This document shows positions 20,959 through 34,257 of a stretch of DNA of 64,000 nucleotides, piece by piece (position 1 is the first letter of the stretch; every line of letters starts with the position of its first letter). Origin of the DNA: Phyto melanocephala (Eukaryota > Arthropoda > Insecta > Diptera > Rhinophoridae). The notes beneath the pieces were generated by a model. It made no database searches and was not told the origin of the DNA. It saw nothing but the letters and a program-made list of their open reading frames with translations. The stretch lies in NCBI GenBank assembly GCA_941918925.1, contig OW799236.1, positions 15,847,474-15,911,473 of the forward strand, read 5' to 3'. The position numbers and the translations under genes were made by a program.

Positions 20959-21938
20959 TACTAGCCAAACCCGGCGCGCGTTGCTACGCCCCTTAATGAA
21001 TCAAAATGCATTCTTAATTTTAATTGAATATCAAGTGCAAAAACCTAAAAATTATAATTTTTTTATGGGCGTGGCCCTGCCTACTTTTCTAATCACGAAA
21101 TTGTAAAGTCAATATGTCTGCAAAGTTTCAGAAAAATCGGTCCAGTGCAAGTACTTCAAAATGATACCTTTTTTTTATAGGCGTGTCACTGCCCACTTTT
21201 CTAATCACGAAATTGTAAAGTCATGACTGCTCAGTATGTGTGCAAAGTTTCAGAAAAATCGGTCTAGTGCAAGTACCTCAAAATTATAACTTTTTTTTAT
21301 GGGCGTGGCTCTGCCCACTTTTCTAATCACGAAATCATAAGGTCATGATAGTTCAATATGTGTGCGAAGTTTCAGAAAAATCGGCCCAGTGCAAGTACCT
21401 CAAAATGATACCTTTTTTAATGGGCGTGGTACTGCCCACTTTTCTAATGACAAAAGTGTAAAGTCATGACAGCTCAGTATGTTTACAAACTTTCAGAAAA
21501 TTCGGTCCGGTGCAAGTAGCTAAAACTGATAACTAATTTTTTATGGGCGTGGCCCCGCCCACTTTTTTAATCTCGAAATTATTAAGTCATGACAGCTTAA
21601 TATGTGTGCAAAGTTTCAGCAAAATCGGTCCAGTGCAAGTACCTCAAAATTAAAACTTTTTTAGGGGCGTGGCCCCGCCCACTTTTATTATCACGAAATT
21701 ATTCAGTCATGACAGCTCGATATGTGTGCAAAGTTTCAGAAAAATTGGTCAAGTGCAAGTAGCTAAAACTGATAACTAATTTTTATGGGCGTGGCCGCGC
21801 CCACTTTTTTCCACCCATAAACACTTCCTGGTATGTGTACAACAACTTACCAAAGTTTGAGCCCGATCGGTTTTACAGTTTCGGAGTCTATAGCTAACAC
21901 ACACACACACAGAGTTTCACTTTTATATATATAGATAT
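20959..21938. repeat. C-type dispersed element with seven ~120-bp tandem units (copy C1)
   Basis: Starts CTAGCCAAACCCGGCGCGCG, TTGCTACGCCCCTTAATGAA. Seven units follow, beginning near 21067, 21180, 21301, 21422, 21545, 21665 and 21788, each with GGGCGTGGC..GCCCACTTTT, TCACGAAATT..AAGTCATGA and GTGTGCAAAGTTTCAGAAAA. It ends GAGTTTCACTTTTATATATA TAGAT after a CA run. Related copies lie at 24009 and 61981. No coding capacity. The superfamily is not known to me. Confidence 0.75.
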
Positions 21939-23100
21939 GCATGTTATATCGCTAGTGTTAGTTATGTGCAAGTGTATAAGTGTAATAATGCATTTAATAA
22001 GCTTTTATAATGGCACATTTGTTGTTGACATTGTTAGTTTTGCCGACTCTTTTTATTTTGTTAAAACACATTATTTTTTATTGTTGCTGCAAATTTTATT
22101 GTTGTTAGCGTATACTGTTAGCAGCTTTTGTAGAAACACCTGCATAAACAAATAGAACACATTTCTAGCTGTGAATGTGTTAGATGCCTTTAAGGATTTA
22201 CACACTTTTTTGGATTAGAAGAGAAATGTTTCATCTCTTTTCCTCTCAGTTTAACATGATATAACTTTAACATTATGAACATGCTTTAACATAAACCCTT
22301 TAGCAAAACAACACTACCAGCAACAATAAGTTGTTGCATTATGGCAGGTTACGTGGCAATGTATTTAATTTCCTGTATAGAAAAGTTCTTTTTAAAATGG
22401 AGAATATGATTAATGTGTATATAGTTTTTTCTATCCATAAACAGTATTACGAGTATATGTACCCGTAATTTATGGGATCATAATGGTAAATATGAGAAGA
22501 AAAATGTGTTTTGGAAAATTGTTTATGGTTAGATGTTGGTATCATTTTCTCTAGGCTTAAAAAAACTGCAAAGTGTTGATTTGTTAGAAAAAAATTGAGA
22601 TGAAATTTAAAATAATAATTTTATGCCTCTATAAGTCTTTTTTTTTAACTTATAATTGTTAAGAGAATCCTATACCTAAAATCAATAAACTTCATTCAAT
22701 TCTGTCTAAGTATTCACTTTAATTGTTACCGCAGATAATTTAGTTTTGTTTCAATTGAAGTAGAGGTCTTCTACTGCTTTGCAATTCAAAATCGCAAGCC
22801 TTGTAATATGTCCAAGCATTCTATATTTTCAACATTATATTTTCATTGTTAGGAGATTGTCTATTTTGGAGCCACACCCTGCAAACATTGGTTTGCAAAA
22901 ATTTAAAGATCTTGTAAATCGTTGACAGAAAGGTTTCAGCCTACGCTGATATAAAGCAGTATTCAATTAACATTGGAGTTGAACAAGCGTATTTCTGTAC
23001 GAAATTAGATATTCGAAGAACTCTAAATTTTGTTAGGAGTACCAAAAGAAGAGAATCAAGCAACTTATTTGGATGATTGTAACCATTGCTTGACATGTAC

Positions 23101-23935
23101 AAGGTGGGTCAAAAGAAATCATTTTATTGGAAGATGCTCTAATTTTTGCAACTGTCGGTCAATGTCAAATCTGTTTTGACATTTGTGAACAAGACAGATG
23201 TATAATACAAGTGAATAAGCCATCGAGCGTTACATTCCCTAAGAATGCGGAATAATCGTATCGAGGCCGTAGTGGATGATTTTTCGAACAAAATCATAAT
23301 GAGCGATGAGGCTCATTTTCTCCTCAGCAAAACAGGCAAACCTATATCTTTTAGGGCACCAAAAATCCACCAGTAATGCACGAGAAGCCATCACACCCGC
23401 TTAGAGTAAGCGCTGTTCACGCTGGAGGAGTCATCGGGTCATTTTTTTTGAGGACACCGCTGGTCACACAACAACAGTGGACGGTGTGCGCTATAGGCCA
23501 TGTTAGCCTAGTTTTTTCTGCCGCAATTAAACGAATTAGTACTGGAGGAAATGTGGTTCGACTGCGCGAGCAGATGAGATGAGAGAGAGGCCGATATTCT
23601 GAAGACGGCGTTCCCGGGATGCCTCATCTCTCGTTTTGGCGATTTTTTTTGTCCCGCAAGATCGCCCGATTTAACCGTTCCAGATATTTGTTTGTGGGGT
23701 TGTTTGAAGTCCCGCGTTAACGTGAACAAGCCCGAGATCTTGGAAGCTCCCAAGGACAACATTTGACATGACTGCGAGAATCTGTCACCAGAATTTTTCA
23801 CCGAAGTGATGAAAATTGCAATAAAAAGAGCCCGTATAGCAATCAATTGTGACGGCGCTAATTTGGCCGATATCGTAGTAGCTCCTCAAATAGCAAAAGC
23901 TTTTAACTTTTAAAATACGGGGCCTTTAATAGATA
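23101..23935 (+). pseudogene. Mariner-like transposase pseudogene
   Basis: Opens with a GGTGGGTCAAAAGAAATC-like terminus at 23105. In shifting frames it reads KIIMSDEAHFLLS (first catalytic region), HEKPSHPLRVSAVHAGGVIG, EEMWF (where WFQQDGA is expected, now degraded), TAFPGCLISRFGDFF, PARSPDLTVPDIFLWGCLKS, and ends in CDGANLADIV-like sequence. The order matches a mariner transposase from its catalytic core to the C-terminus. The N-terminal DNA-binding region is largely missing. Multiple stops and frameshifts show it is dead. Confidence 0.8.
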
Positions 23936-24008
23936 TTGTTTGTAGATTCTTCTATTATAATAAAAAATATTAAGATAATTCTTTAAAATCTTTTCGTTTT
24001 ATTTATAA

Positions 24009-24430
24009 CTAGAAAAGCCCGGCGTGCATTCTGAATTTAAATTGAATATCAAGTGCAAAAGCTAAAAATAATAACTTTGTTTGCGTCGCACTGCCCACTT
24101 TTCTTATCACGAAACTGTATAGTCATGGCAGCTCAATATGTGTGCAAAGTTTCAGAATAATCAGTCCAGTGCAAGAACCTCAAAATTATTACTTTTTTAT
24201 GGGCGTGGCCCCGCCCACTTTTCTTATCTCGAAATTATATAGTCATGACAGTTCAATATGTGTGTGTGCAAAGTTCCAGAAAAATCGGTTAAGTGCAAGT
24301 AGCTGAAAATTATTACTAATTTTTAATGGGTGCACTCCCGCCCACTTTTTACCACCCATAAATACTCCCGGGAATGTGTACAACAACTTGCTGCAGTTTG
24401 AGTCCGATCGGATTTACAATCGAAAAAATT
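24009..24430. repeat. C-type dispersed element, short copy C2
   Basis: Starts AACTAGAAAAGCCCGGCGTG and carries two to three ~120-bp units (GGGCGTGGCCCCGCCCACTT at about 24201). It ends in the family-specific CACCCATAAATACTCCCGGG and GTGTACAACAACTTGC, then GATCGG. Confidence 0.7.
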
Positions 24431-24434
24431 TTTT

Positions 24435-26130
24435 AATTGAAAAATTAACTAAAATAATTTTTGAATTCGTAAAAGATTTTTATTTTCCATCCCTGTATAA
24501 ATTCAATACAACACTTTAAAAATGTATGAAATCAAAATATTTTTGTTGTACAAAATCTTTAAAGGAATTATCAACGACAAGCATATGCAGTACTGCAAAC
24601 TAGTTTAAAAATAATACCACTAGTTTATTTTTGGATTTAACAAATATAAGAACAATTTAAAAAAAAGTACCGAAACATGTGGTATTTGGTGTTTAAGTTA
24701 ATAAAGTGATATTTTGTCGGCTGAATATGCAAATCTGCTAACTCCATTTAATAAAAAAAAAGAACTACTTATAATTCATATTTGTAGCTTGAGTGGAAAA
24801 TCGAAAATATATATAGAATTCTTCATGTATGACTAAGATCTACAAAAATTAAAAAAACAACAAAACATAACAAATTGGAGTTAGTAATAAACACTGAACT
24901 AATAATGTACTGTATTTAGCAGTTTTTCCTACGAAAATTTTTCTGTGAGACGATTTAGCAGTTTTTCTTATCAAATCTTTTTACCCACTTCAATACATAG
25001 ATTGAAGAAAATTTACATGCTGGTCGACGAGGCGTACCTTTCTCTACCACACGGCACCAAAGTCTCAATTTACTTAAAAGTTGATTTAGCAGGTTTGCAT
25101 ATTAAGCCGACGATTTACTTTGATGAAATTTTAAGGATACTAAACTCACGTTTGAAAAATGTGTAAACATATGATAAAGGAAATTTTAAAAAATTTAAAT
25201 TTTATTGTTTCTCTAGCTTTATTTAAATGTTGTTTAAGCTCCCTTATATTTGAGCAGCTAGTAACACTGTTCATAGAAAACTAATCAATATTACGCCTAA
25301 TAACATTTTCACAAATTGTCATCAATTTGGTTATTTAAAAAGAAAAAACTTTAAAATAAAATGTGTACCTCACTTTGCAATTCCGAAATTCTATTATACT
25401 ACCACCACTTCCCTACTTCCCGAAGAACTTCCTAAAAGCACACTACATTATATTTGATATCATTTACATTAGATTTTAAATATTTCAAGTAGCATTTGAG
25501 TGGGAAAATTTTGTATTTTACAAAACTCGTTCATAATTTATATGTAAATTATTTGGTTGTACGTTTTTAGTGATTCTATTACATAAGTATTACCCCAAAA
25601 ACATATTTTATGTACATGATGTAACTACCTACATACATTCACACATACATGCATGTTGTTTGTAGTATGTATGCATATGACAAATTTATTAAATATTTAC
25701 AACGTATTTTAATCTATTTTTAAGTATGTGCAAAAAAGTATGAGTAGACAAATTTATTTTACTGCAACTGCTACCTCGTGATGCTGCCGCAAATGCATTT
25801 GCATTTACGACAGTGATTCGCTAATAGCGTATTTACACCTAAAGTTCAAAGCTGATTTTAACATTAAAACTACTTACAGCTGATTTCGCGTTCTCACTAC
25901 AAGTTAATTTAAATCAGGTTTTAACTTACAGCAAGTCTAATATATTTTGTCTTATTGTTCAAGCTAGAGATCAGTTTTATAAAAATTATTTTATTTTAAT
26001 TTAATATTTCGTATTTCCTTCAGGAAAAGGTTTTTATAAGTAATGCCATTAACAATATGTTGATTAAGAAAGATCGAAGAGATTTAAATTATATATCTAA
26101 AATATTTATGGAAAAAAATTTATATTTTGT
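24435..26130. other. AT-rich non-coding stretch
   Basis: No gene recognised; contains short ACAT microsatellite runs near 25615-25680. Confidence 0.4.
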
Positions 26131-26133
26131 CTT

Positions 26134-27399
26134 AAGTGTCGTATATTGTCATAAAGTCATAAATTCAACAAAAGTTTAAAATGATTAAAAATGTTGTATT
26201 GTAATTTGTGGAATTCAAACGGTATGCTATCAGGTCATATTGTCATAATGTGCAAATATTTTATACTAGTTTGAAAAAATTTTTTGTTGTACTTCAAAGG
26301 AAAAAGTCCTAAAGTTTTAAAACATTTTGTTCTATGTTTACTGTTTTGTCATAACTTTTGAATAGAAATCTGAGCCGCACGGTTGAAACTGTTTTTTCGA
26401 GCCGGCGATAATATTCACACACCGTTGTCATTGATATATGATATACTTATGTGTACAATTTGTTCGTTGGTTTGCCTTGTCTTGTTCATAACTAGTAGTC
26501 ACAAACAGTTTGTATCTTAACCACGTATTAACGTTTTCTCGAAAAAAAAGAGCTCGTGGTCTTTGACAAGTGCTTTAGAAAACCTTATGTGTAAGCCATT
26601 TATATACACAATGCAGCCTAACATTTCTTCCTTAGTTGTGAATAAAATTTCTTGCCGTGTTTTCTCTTATCAGACCAGTATAAGAATTTGTCTTTTAATT
26701 TCAACATGGCTTTGAGAACACGTTTTCTGACATTTTAAATTGTGCCACCATCACCTGCACCAAAGAGGGTAGCAACTCTGCGAATTGAAAGTCCATCGCC
26801 AGGAGAGCCTAATCGATAAAGTATGATTTTTAACTGTATATTATTGGAAACTGTGCTGTTTTTGAACTTTTTCTAAATATATCATCGCCTTTTATTAAAT
26901 TCTTACGGTCGTACCCGAATCATCTGATTAAATCGATTATCGTCAAATTTTCTTAACACGCTGGCAGTTATCAGATTTTGGGACCCTAAAGCGGACGCTT
27001 CTGCGATTAGTAAGCAAAATAGCAATGTTTATTAAAAACAATTCATTTGCTTGTTCTTCCTTGTCTTCATCACCTACAAAAAGGCAATTTTGTTTATACC
27101 TAGTTGAGCCAGCCATTACAATTACAATTATTTTCGCACAAACCGGTGATTACTTTCGTCCTTTTACTAGTTTTTGGCATTTTTTAAATATTTATAACTG
27201 CTCATTTTGAAACAGCTGACTCATATTTGAAATAGCACACTTAATTATGAGGGGTTGTTCACAGCAGTCATATTTTTTCGTACTATTATATTAAAACATA
27301 TGACTTTATGACAACCATTTGAAGCCCCCAATTATAAAATTTTTAGATTTTTTTTTTAAATTTTTTAAAAATTATGACTTTAAGACAATACGACACTTA
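26134..27399 (-). mobile_element. PIF/Harbinger-like DNA transposon (1.27 kb), inactive
   Basis: Ends are inverted: AAGTGTCGTATATTGTCATAAAGTCATAA at 26134-26162 against the reverse complement of 27371-27398, with a 2-nt indel and one mismatch. The motif TTGTCATAAAGTCAT recurs near both ends (26151, 27296). A degraded Harbinger-type transposase fills the middle. A TTA-like trinucleotide at the left and TAG at the right may be a decayed 3-bp duplication. Confidence 0.65.
26400..27116 (-). pseudogene. Harbinger (DDE_4-type) transposase pseudogene
   Basis: From ATG at 27116 the minus strand reads MAGSTRYKQNCLFVGDEDKE. Then in changing frames come a FDDNRFNQMIRV segment, ILYRLGSPGDGLSIRRVATL-FGAGDGGTI, and GCIVYINGLHIRFSKALVKD. 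This is the order of PIF/Harbinger transposases (helix-turn-helix, then the GCxxxxDGTHI catalytic motif, then KDHExFFSRK). The catalytic Asp of DGTHI is replaced (INGLHI), and many stops and frameshifts are present. The endonuclease domain after the CDY segment is lost. Confidence 0.75.
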
Positions 27400-30385
27400 G
27401 CACATGCTTGTGAATTTGCCAATTGTTCTTAAGATTATGGTGTAAAAGTTTTAACAACTTTAATGATTTTATACACACTAGATTGAACGTTTATGGTATA
27501 ACAAAAATTTACAAGCTCTTGTGAATTGGCCAAACATTTTATCTATATAGAGTTTGACATTGTCAAATGAAAACACCTAAGCGAGGCGATTTAATAATAA
27601 TAAATTATTTCCAAGATAGATTAAAAAGATGGCCATAGAAAATCAGCGAAAAGTATATTAAGGCGAATTCATACATCAGGGGTGGAAGCGTGTGATTGTA
27701 TTTTCTTTGTTATTTGTTTCAGTTATAACAAAGAGTATAAATATAAACAAAGCATTAATAATATACTATAAGATTCATAAAATTGTATTACAATAAATTA
27801 ATTGATACCACAATTAAAGTCTGGATTCACATCGCTGGCACAAGAATCAAAATCAAGGCAAATTATACAAACTTTGACAAAATACTTTTTAACGCCTTTA
27901 CTGCACTTAAGTGCAGTAGATTTTATTTAAAATCTTTTTTAAAATCTATACTGCCTACATTAAGTGTTGATCCAGGGAGAGAAAATATTAATGCCTGGCT
28001 TCTTCTTTTGATATTTTGTAAGATTTCATTTTTATCAAGAAGTATTGATCTAAAAGATCTCTAAATACCAGATTCCATAAATAAAAAATGTTTACAATAA
28101 AGCACTCGCCCATTTAAAGTTACGTTAATAATAAATTATGATAAAATATTTTTTGTTGTTTCTGTTGCAATAAATATGATAAAAACAAGAGCTGCAGACA
28201 GTATCTTATTAGCTGGTTCAGCAATTTTCCTATATGGATAAAGCTTGGTATTATCAGTTTTCTATTTTAAATAAATATAAAATCAACAATATCAGCCAAT
28301 AGCAGATACTGAAACATAAGCAAGGAAAAGGCAATGTAGTAGTGGATTTCATGCTCTGTGAGATAAGGATATTGTTTAATATGGAACTGAAACCTTAAAG
28401 GTGCTAAAAAATTATCTCTTCTTTTACGATTAATTTATGTTTTTTTTTCAGAAATTGTGTACCAAATTAACATCCACTAAGATCTTAACAAAAAATATTT
28501 TATGATGTTTTTTTACAAAAATATATTTTTATAAAGTCCTTTTTTTAAGAAATTTTCTATTAGTTCCAAATACTTCTAACAGTTTACAGTTGACAGTTTG
28601 TGTACAGCTGCTTCAGTGACATGTTAATTTTGGTTTATAGTTCATATTAGTGTGTGTGTGTGTGTGAATGTTTGTTTATGTGCATTTGTCAACATGGAGT
28701 GTATATTAGTTTGAGGTAAAAACTAGTTTTTGAAAATGTATAAAATTGTATGTCAAACATGTAGTGGTTGATGGTAATCGATTATAGTGTATAGTTTAAT
28801 ATATAATTTATTTATTTATTTATAAATATATTTTTATATACAATCACATTTTGCAGCGATAGCAGGTTGAAATGGTTTTTGAAAATAAAGAGGCTTGTAA
28901 ACACACAATTATAAGAAATTACAAAAGTGTAATAGGGAATTTTAACTCAAATGCAGTTTTAAGTAGCGATTTAGTGGACATTTTGATTTAAAGCAATTTG
29001 TATTTTATAAAATTTTTTAATATTAAAAACAATTTTCTAACTCTGTAAGCTAATTTTGTAGTTAAATGTACAGTAGAGTGGTTCGTCTTACGTAACAAAA
29101 CAAAAAAATAAATGGTTCCAGTCACTCCCTAGGATTAAAGATAATGTAAAAATTATTTCAAAAAATGTTTGTTTGTTTTTTGCCGCGCCTACATATACCG
29201 CCCTTTTAGTATTTTGTTCACTGTGTTGTCATTTTTAGTCCGATCATAACATTTTGTATACCGGTGTTTATGGCTCTTTAAGGGCTACGTTTCTGTCTTC
29301 AATAGTTTTTTACTACCATGCCAAATTCTGGTTATTTTCCTTCTTAAGTTATCTGCATTAGGGTGGAACGAACCGAGTTTTTAATATCGTAACCAGAACT
29401 TCAATACGTTCGGATTCTAAAAACAGCATAATAATGTCTTATGTTTTAGTATTGTTTATAATAGCGGGAGTTATGAGTGTTTTTTCTCACTCACTTTTAA
29501 GTTGCCCTTCATTGCAATGCGTTCTCATTGTAACTCGATTTTGCTTTAGAATGTTTTTGTGGTTTTCCCCGAAAATTTAGATGTTTTTGATTGTAAACTA
29601 AATATACTTTTAACATATGCTTGTATGTAGCTGCATAACAAACATGTGTTTTATGTGTTTATTATCTATGCATTTTGTAATAAATTAGTATTTAAGAATT
29701 AAAGGCTTTTAATTAGATTTTATTGTTAATTGAAACCACAATATTGTAATTATTTGGAATTGTTAAACAAAAACATTTCGGAGAATAAAAAGATTTTTCA
29801 ACAAAAAATTAAGATAAAAATAAAAGAAAAACTGTAAATGTAATAAAAAGAGAGTTTTTTTTAAAGATAACATTAACGTTATTTTAACACGACGTCTTTG
29901 AGTTTCAAACGGAACGTATTCAAGTTTCCTTTTTATCTTTAAAATATTTCATTGATTTTAAATTGAGTGTCATGGCGTATGATTAATATTAATTAGGTTC
30001 ATACGTAAGTATATTGTTTACATTTAAAATTTGAGGTATGTTTTACCAAATTACTTAGTAATTTATATACCACTAAATAGTTAAGAGTATTGGCTTTTAG
30101 CAGTTAAAGCTAATAACATGATTTCTTAAAAAAACATGTAGACTTTTGGCAAGAAATTAAGGGCACAATTTTTCTAAGCTTTTTGTATTTCTATTAAAAT
30201 TTAAAACTGACTGCAAATCTTAAGCTTATTATAAATTTTCTATATTTTTAGCATATTTTTTATTATAATTCATAGTTTGGTATAAATGTATACCTTATTG
30301 AGCAAAAGTTTTATACAAAAATTCCTCTTTTAAAACTTTGATAAATAAAAATAAATAGTTTTAATATTCCAATCTATAGTGAAGT
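27400..30385. other. AT-rich non-coding stretch
   Basis: No gene recognised in nearly 3 kb. A TG dinucleotide run lies at about 28651-28666. Short frames here have no recognisable similarity. Confidence 0.4.
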
Positions 30386-30389
30386 TTAA

Positions 30390-31830
30390 AGTAGATGCCA
30401 GAACTTAGCTTATATTCCTAATATATGTTATCCTGGTTACCATTAAAGCCGAAGGTTTCAACTATGGTCATTATTAGCCACACTCGGTTTTCGGTTATAT
30501 GTCAAACTTTGTTCTATATTAGATTTATTTCAGAGATCTCATTTCGACTTCTGTATAACGCCTCCAAATAAATTGGGGTCTTCCAGCTTTTCCTTCCACT
30601 AGAAGCAAAGGATTCCATCTTCAGTGATTTCAAAGCTAGTGATTGTATTTTCCTCTACATTGGGTCTCCCACTAATACCGGCATTTGCTTTAGACTAGAA
30701 AATGATATCACTTTGATCGCAAAAATATTTTTCAGACGGAGGTTGCTTATAGCATTTATACTTAATGTATACTTGCCTCTGATCCTTAACATATCGCAGA
30801 ATCTTCCAGGTATATTCTAAAATATCATTATGTTTGACCTGCATACTCCAGAGATGATATTTTTAATGTCTTATAATCAACACAATTATACAGCACATCA
30901 TACTCAAGCCGAGTGCTTTTACTGCACAGGTTGAGCATCATACAAGGCTGCCTAAAAAAGATTTCCTCCACACAGCTTCGCAAGTTTATAGAGTTGGCAC
31001 ATTGAAAGATATTTGCTTGCATAAACCCATACCTAGAGCAGCTCTGAATTCTGGTTTACAGAATATAGATGCAGATCCCCTCTTTGTGAATTCGTCAGCA
31101 GCTTTATACCCAGATATGTCCACATGTTACTTAAGCCACATCGTCATCATTTGTAGAAGCAGAAGTAGATTTTTAGAATATACTTAAGCACCACAGAAAA
31201 GCTTACGTCCATTCGTCGCACGCGTTTTGTAATCGACTGGTTATCAAGGGCAATTAAAATTCTCTTTTTTGCATTGGACATTTGAACATATGATCCGACA
31301 CGTGTAGGAAAGCATTTCTGTCTGATTGATGCACATGTACTTCTCCAGACTTAAGGCAGTAACTGATGTCCTTTCCATAAAATATTATGTTATTTTTTAC
31401 GCACTCATTGTGGATGGATTTATTCTGTACAAGTCTACGATGGAGCCCTTCAACTACTTTCACTCTACTTATGCATCCCATTTGTATGTAAGTCTCCCTA
31501 ACTTTTTCTACAAGGTGCAGCATTCTGCTATGCCTGAAATCCTATCGAAAGCGATACAATAGTGATAACGCTTTGCTTTATAATTGCCAATCTTGTCGCA
31601 ATTTCCATTTTAAATAAGTCTAAAGGCATCCCCCGGAGTCATGTGGCCTTGCCGAAGTGTCCACGCCTGTGTTTTGTTGTTAGGCCGGAGTAAAGGTGTA
31701 TTATCAGCACTTATACCTTTTATATAATGAGTTTAGGGAAAATTTATTAGCGATGGAGTTTATGAGTCCTGTGAATGTAGTCAAGAGAGTGCATCGCACA
31801 CATCAGCTTTAAACGAAATAAGGCTTAATT
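30390..31830 (-). pseudogene. Heavily decayed retroelement coding region, probable non-LTR ORF2 with RNase H remnant
   Basis: This block is clearly richer in G+C than its flanks. On the minus strand around 31040-31260 it reads ALDNQSITKRVRRM, then in another frame KAADEFTKRGSASIFCKPEF, RAALGMGLCKQ. That fits the end of a non-LTR RNase H domain (ADEFxxxGS) and the segment after it. Farther parts (31254-31523 minus, 89 codons open) I cannot assign. Stops and frameshifts are frequent, so it is an old copy; the family is uncertain. Confidence 0.45.
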
Positions 31831-31834
31831 ACAC

Positions 31835-33630
31835 CGCCTGACAAAAATCCGCACCTGAATTTTGTACTTAAGAATTCTTTTTTTAAAGTTCGCTGCATAG
31901 TTCTTTATGAAATTTTAAGCTGTTTAAAAAATAATAATAATAATAAGGATTTAAGGCCACACTCTCATTTACAACAGCAATGTTTTCAAGAGACCGATCA
32001 CTTCGTTAATGCATAGAATTCTTACTGTCCCTAAACGACACAGTGTCTTAAGATTTATTGGCCACTATTTGAATGGTTGTGATGCACATAAAGTGCACTT
32101 TTTTGACTAAAATTTCTTTAAAGTTTATAAGCAGGCTCAGCATAACTTTCTAAATTTTTAAAAATGCGTTGTTGTTTAGTAAAACGTTCTATTTTAAATA
32201 ATCGAAATAAATATATGTGAGAGCTAATACATTTCAGAGTTCCTTTTTCCACAAAAAAATTACACCAAATTAAAAAGGGCAGAATTACTAAGACACCCTC
32301 TCTTTATAAAAAAGTTTTAAATATTATTTGAATAGTTTTTTGTTTTATTTAAATATAGGCTTTTATATAATTGAAATATTAATTTCAGTTTCTTTTTGAT
32401 CTAAGTTATTTACTTAATTTATACATTTGATCCTTAAAAATCCTAAAATTTTTGTCAGTTTTTAATTACAAATTTCCTATTTGATTGTCACTTAAAAAAA
32501 AAATTAAAAAAAGGAAATTGTTGAAACAAATAAATTAATTACCCAAATCACAACGTATCGTAAAAGTTGTAAGCTATTGAATTCAGTTGTATAATTCTTA
32601 ATTGTTATTTTATACAACCCATACAATTATTTTACTTAAGTTTACAGAATATAGTAAAAATACAATAGTTTTTATTAACATCCATTGTTTTGACGTTAAA
32701 GAAAATTTCTTTAAACATTCAGCTTCTACAATAGGTTGCGAATTGGTTAATATATATCCTAGTTGCTCTAAAGACTTGATTAGAACAATCATAAGCTTTA
32801 ACTATTTTAATAACAAATCAAGAGAAAACGTTTACAGTTTGAATTCAAACATTTTTTCTCTTTGTTGTTTTTTTTATTGATATTCCAATAACTCAGCAAA
32901 TGATTATTTGCTGCTATTTTGTTTCCCGGCTATCAAAAACAGGACTCATTAAAATGTCAACTTTGTTGAACTTTATAGCTTTTTTTAAGTTGTTGTTCTT
33001 GGTTGTATTGCCATAAACACTTTAATGCACACTAACGCTATTATGTGTGCATACATAAATCTGTATGGCTCTGTGCCTTTATATGCTGATGTATGTATGT
33101 GTGAACATTGTGAATATATCAACATTTCTAAAACATTCATTCGTTCATTCAATTTGTTTTGTTTCATTTCATTTAAAGTTTTCATATTTAACAAAGAAAA
33201 CCCAACAAATTATTTTATTATTTTTTTTCCTTTTCTCTGTATAAAGGCATGCATGTATTTGATTTTCCTTTTGAATTTTTTGTTTAAGCATGTTTATATA
33301 GATAGATATACACACAGACATACACAAAATAAAATCTGTTCGACATTGATGAGTTGACAATCAGAAACATGTTTTATTTTTATTGAAAAATAAAAATATG
33401 TCAATTTGATTGTTCATTTTTTGAAGACTTTCTTATTTGCATAGAGTAAACTAAAACAATTAATATTATATTTAAAAATCAATAAATTGTTTATTTGGAA
33501 ATTATTTGCACCATAAATGGGATTTTAATAAAATGTGTCAATCAAACATATCAATATCTAATAGGATTTTCAAGCAGGTAATCAAAAAATAAAGTCATAA
33601 TGACTTGATTTATCATCAGCAGAAGTAATT
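31835..33630. other. AT-rich non-coding stretch
   Basis: No gene or repeat family recognised. Confidence 0.4.
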
Positions 33631-33631
33631 T

Positions 33632-34257
33632 TTATACTCATATGTATATTCATTTTGTCATTCCGTTTGTAACGCTTCGATATACTCGTTTAAGACCTTA
33701 TAAAATATATATTTTGTGAGTCCTGATATAGCAATGTCCGTCAGTCTGTCCGTCGGAACAGAAAAATCTACGGATATAAAATATGGCCAGAATATTGCTA
33801 ATACATTACAAATGTTCGGTATTAAAAATGTGCTAAATGGGTCTATTAGAAAGTGAGTGATAACTTGTAATGTTAGAATATGTCATAAATAATATTTTTC
33901 TTACCTCAAAAAAAAAAAAAAAAAAACCGATAGTATCCTAATGCAATGATGTAAAGTGAGACAATCTCACAGATATACATACATATGTTTTGAGTAATGA
34001 AATAAATCTTACCAAAGAGTTTTCAAATCCGTACATAACGAGAAAGTTATAGATCGAAATGTACGTTTAAAACATAAAATTCGTTATTAACAGTAATCGC
34101 TATGGAATAAAATCTTTATTCTAAAAAATTACTTTTTTCGTATATCTTCGATATGATAGTAAACTATTTTTGCAAATTTAGCCTTTCAATGAAAGTGGGC
34201 GTTAAAGTAGGCGTGGTAATATAGTTTTCGCTAATAAGTAAAAAAAATATCAATATA
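33632..34257. repeat. A-type dispersed repeat, copy A3, left part (contains an inverted junction)
   Basis: 33632-34125 reads in the orientation GTCATTCCGTTTGTAACGC ... GTCCGTCAGTCTGTCC ... GATCGAAATGTACG. From about 34135 the sequence is the opposite orientation (TTCAATGAAAGTGGGCGTTA, AAGTAGGCGTGG). Two halves of the repeat are therefore joined head to head, by rearrangement or one insertion into another. Confidence 0.6.
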
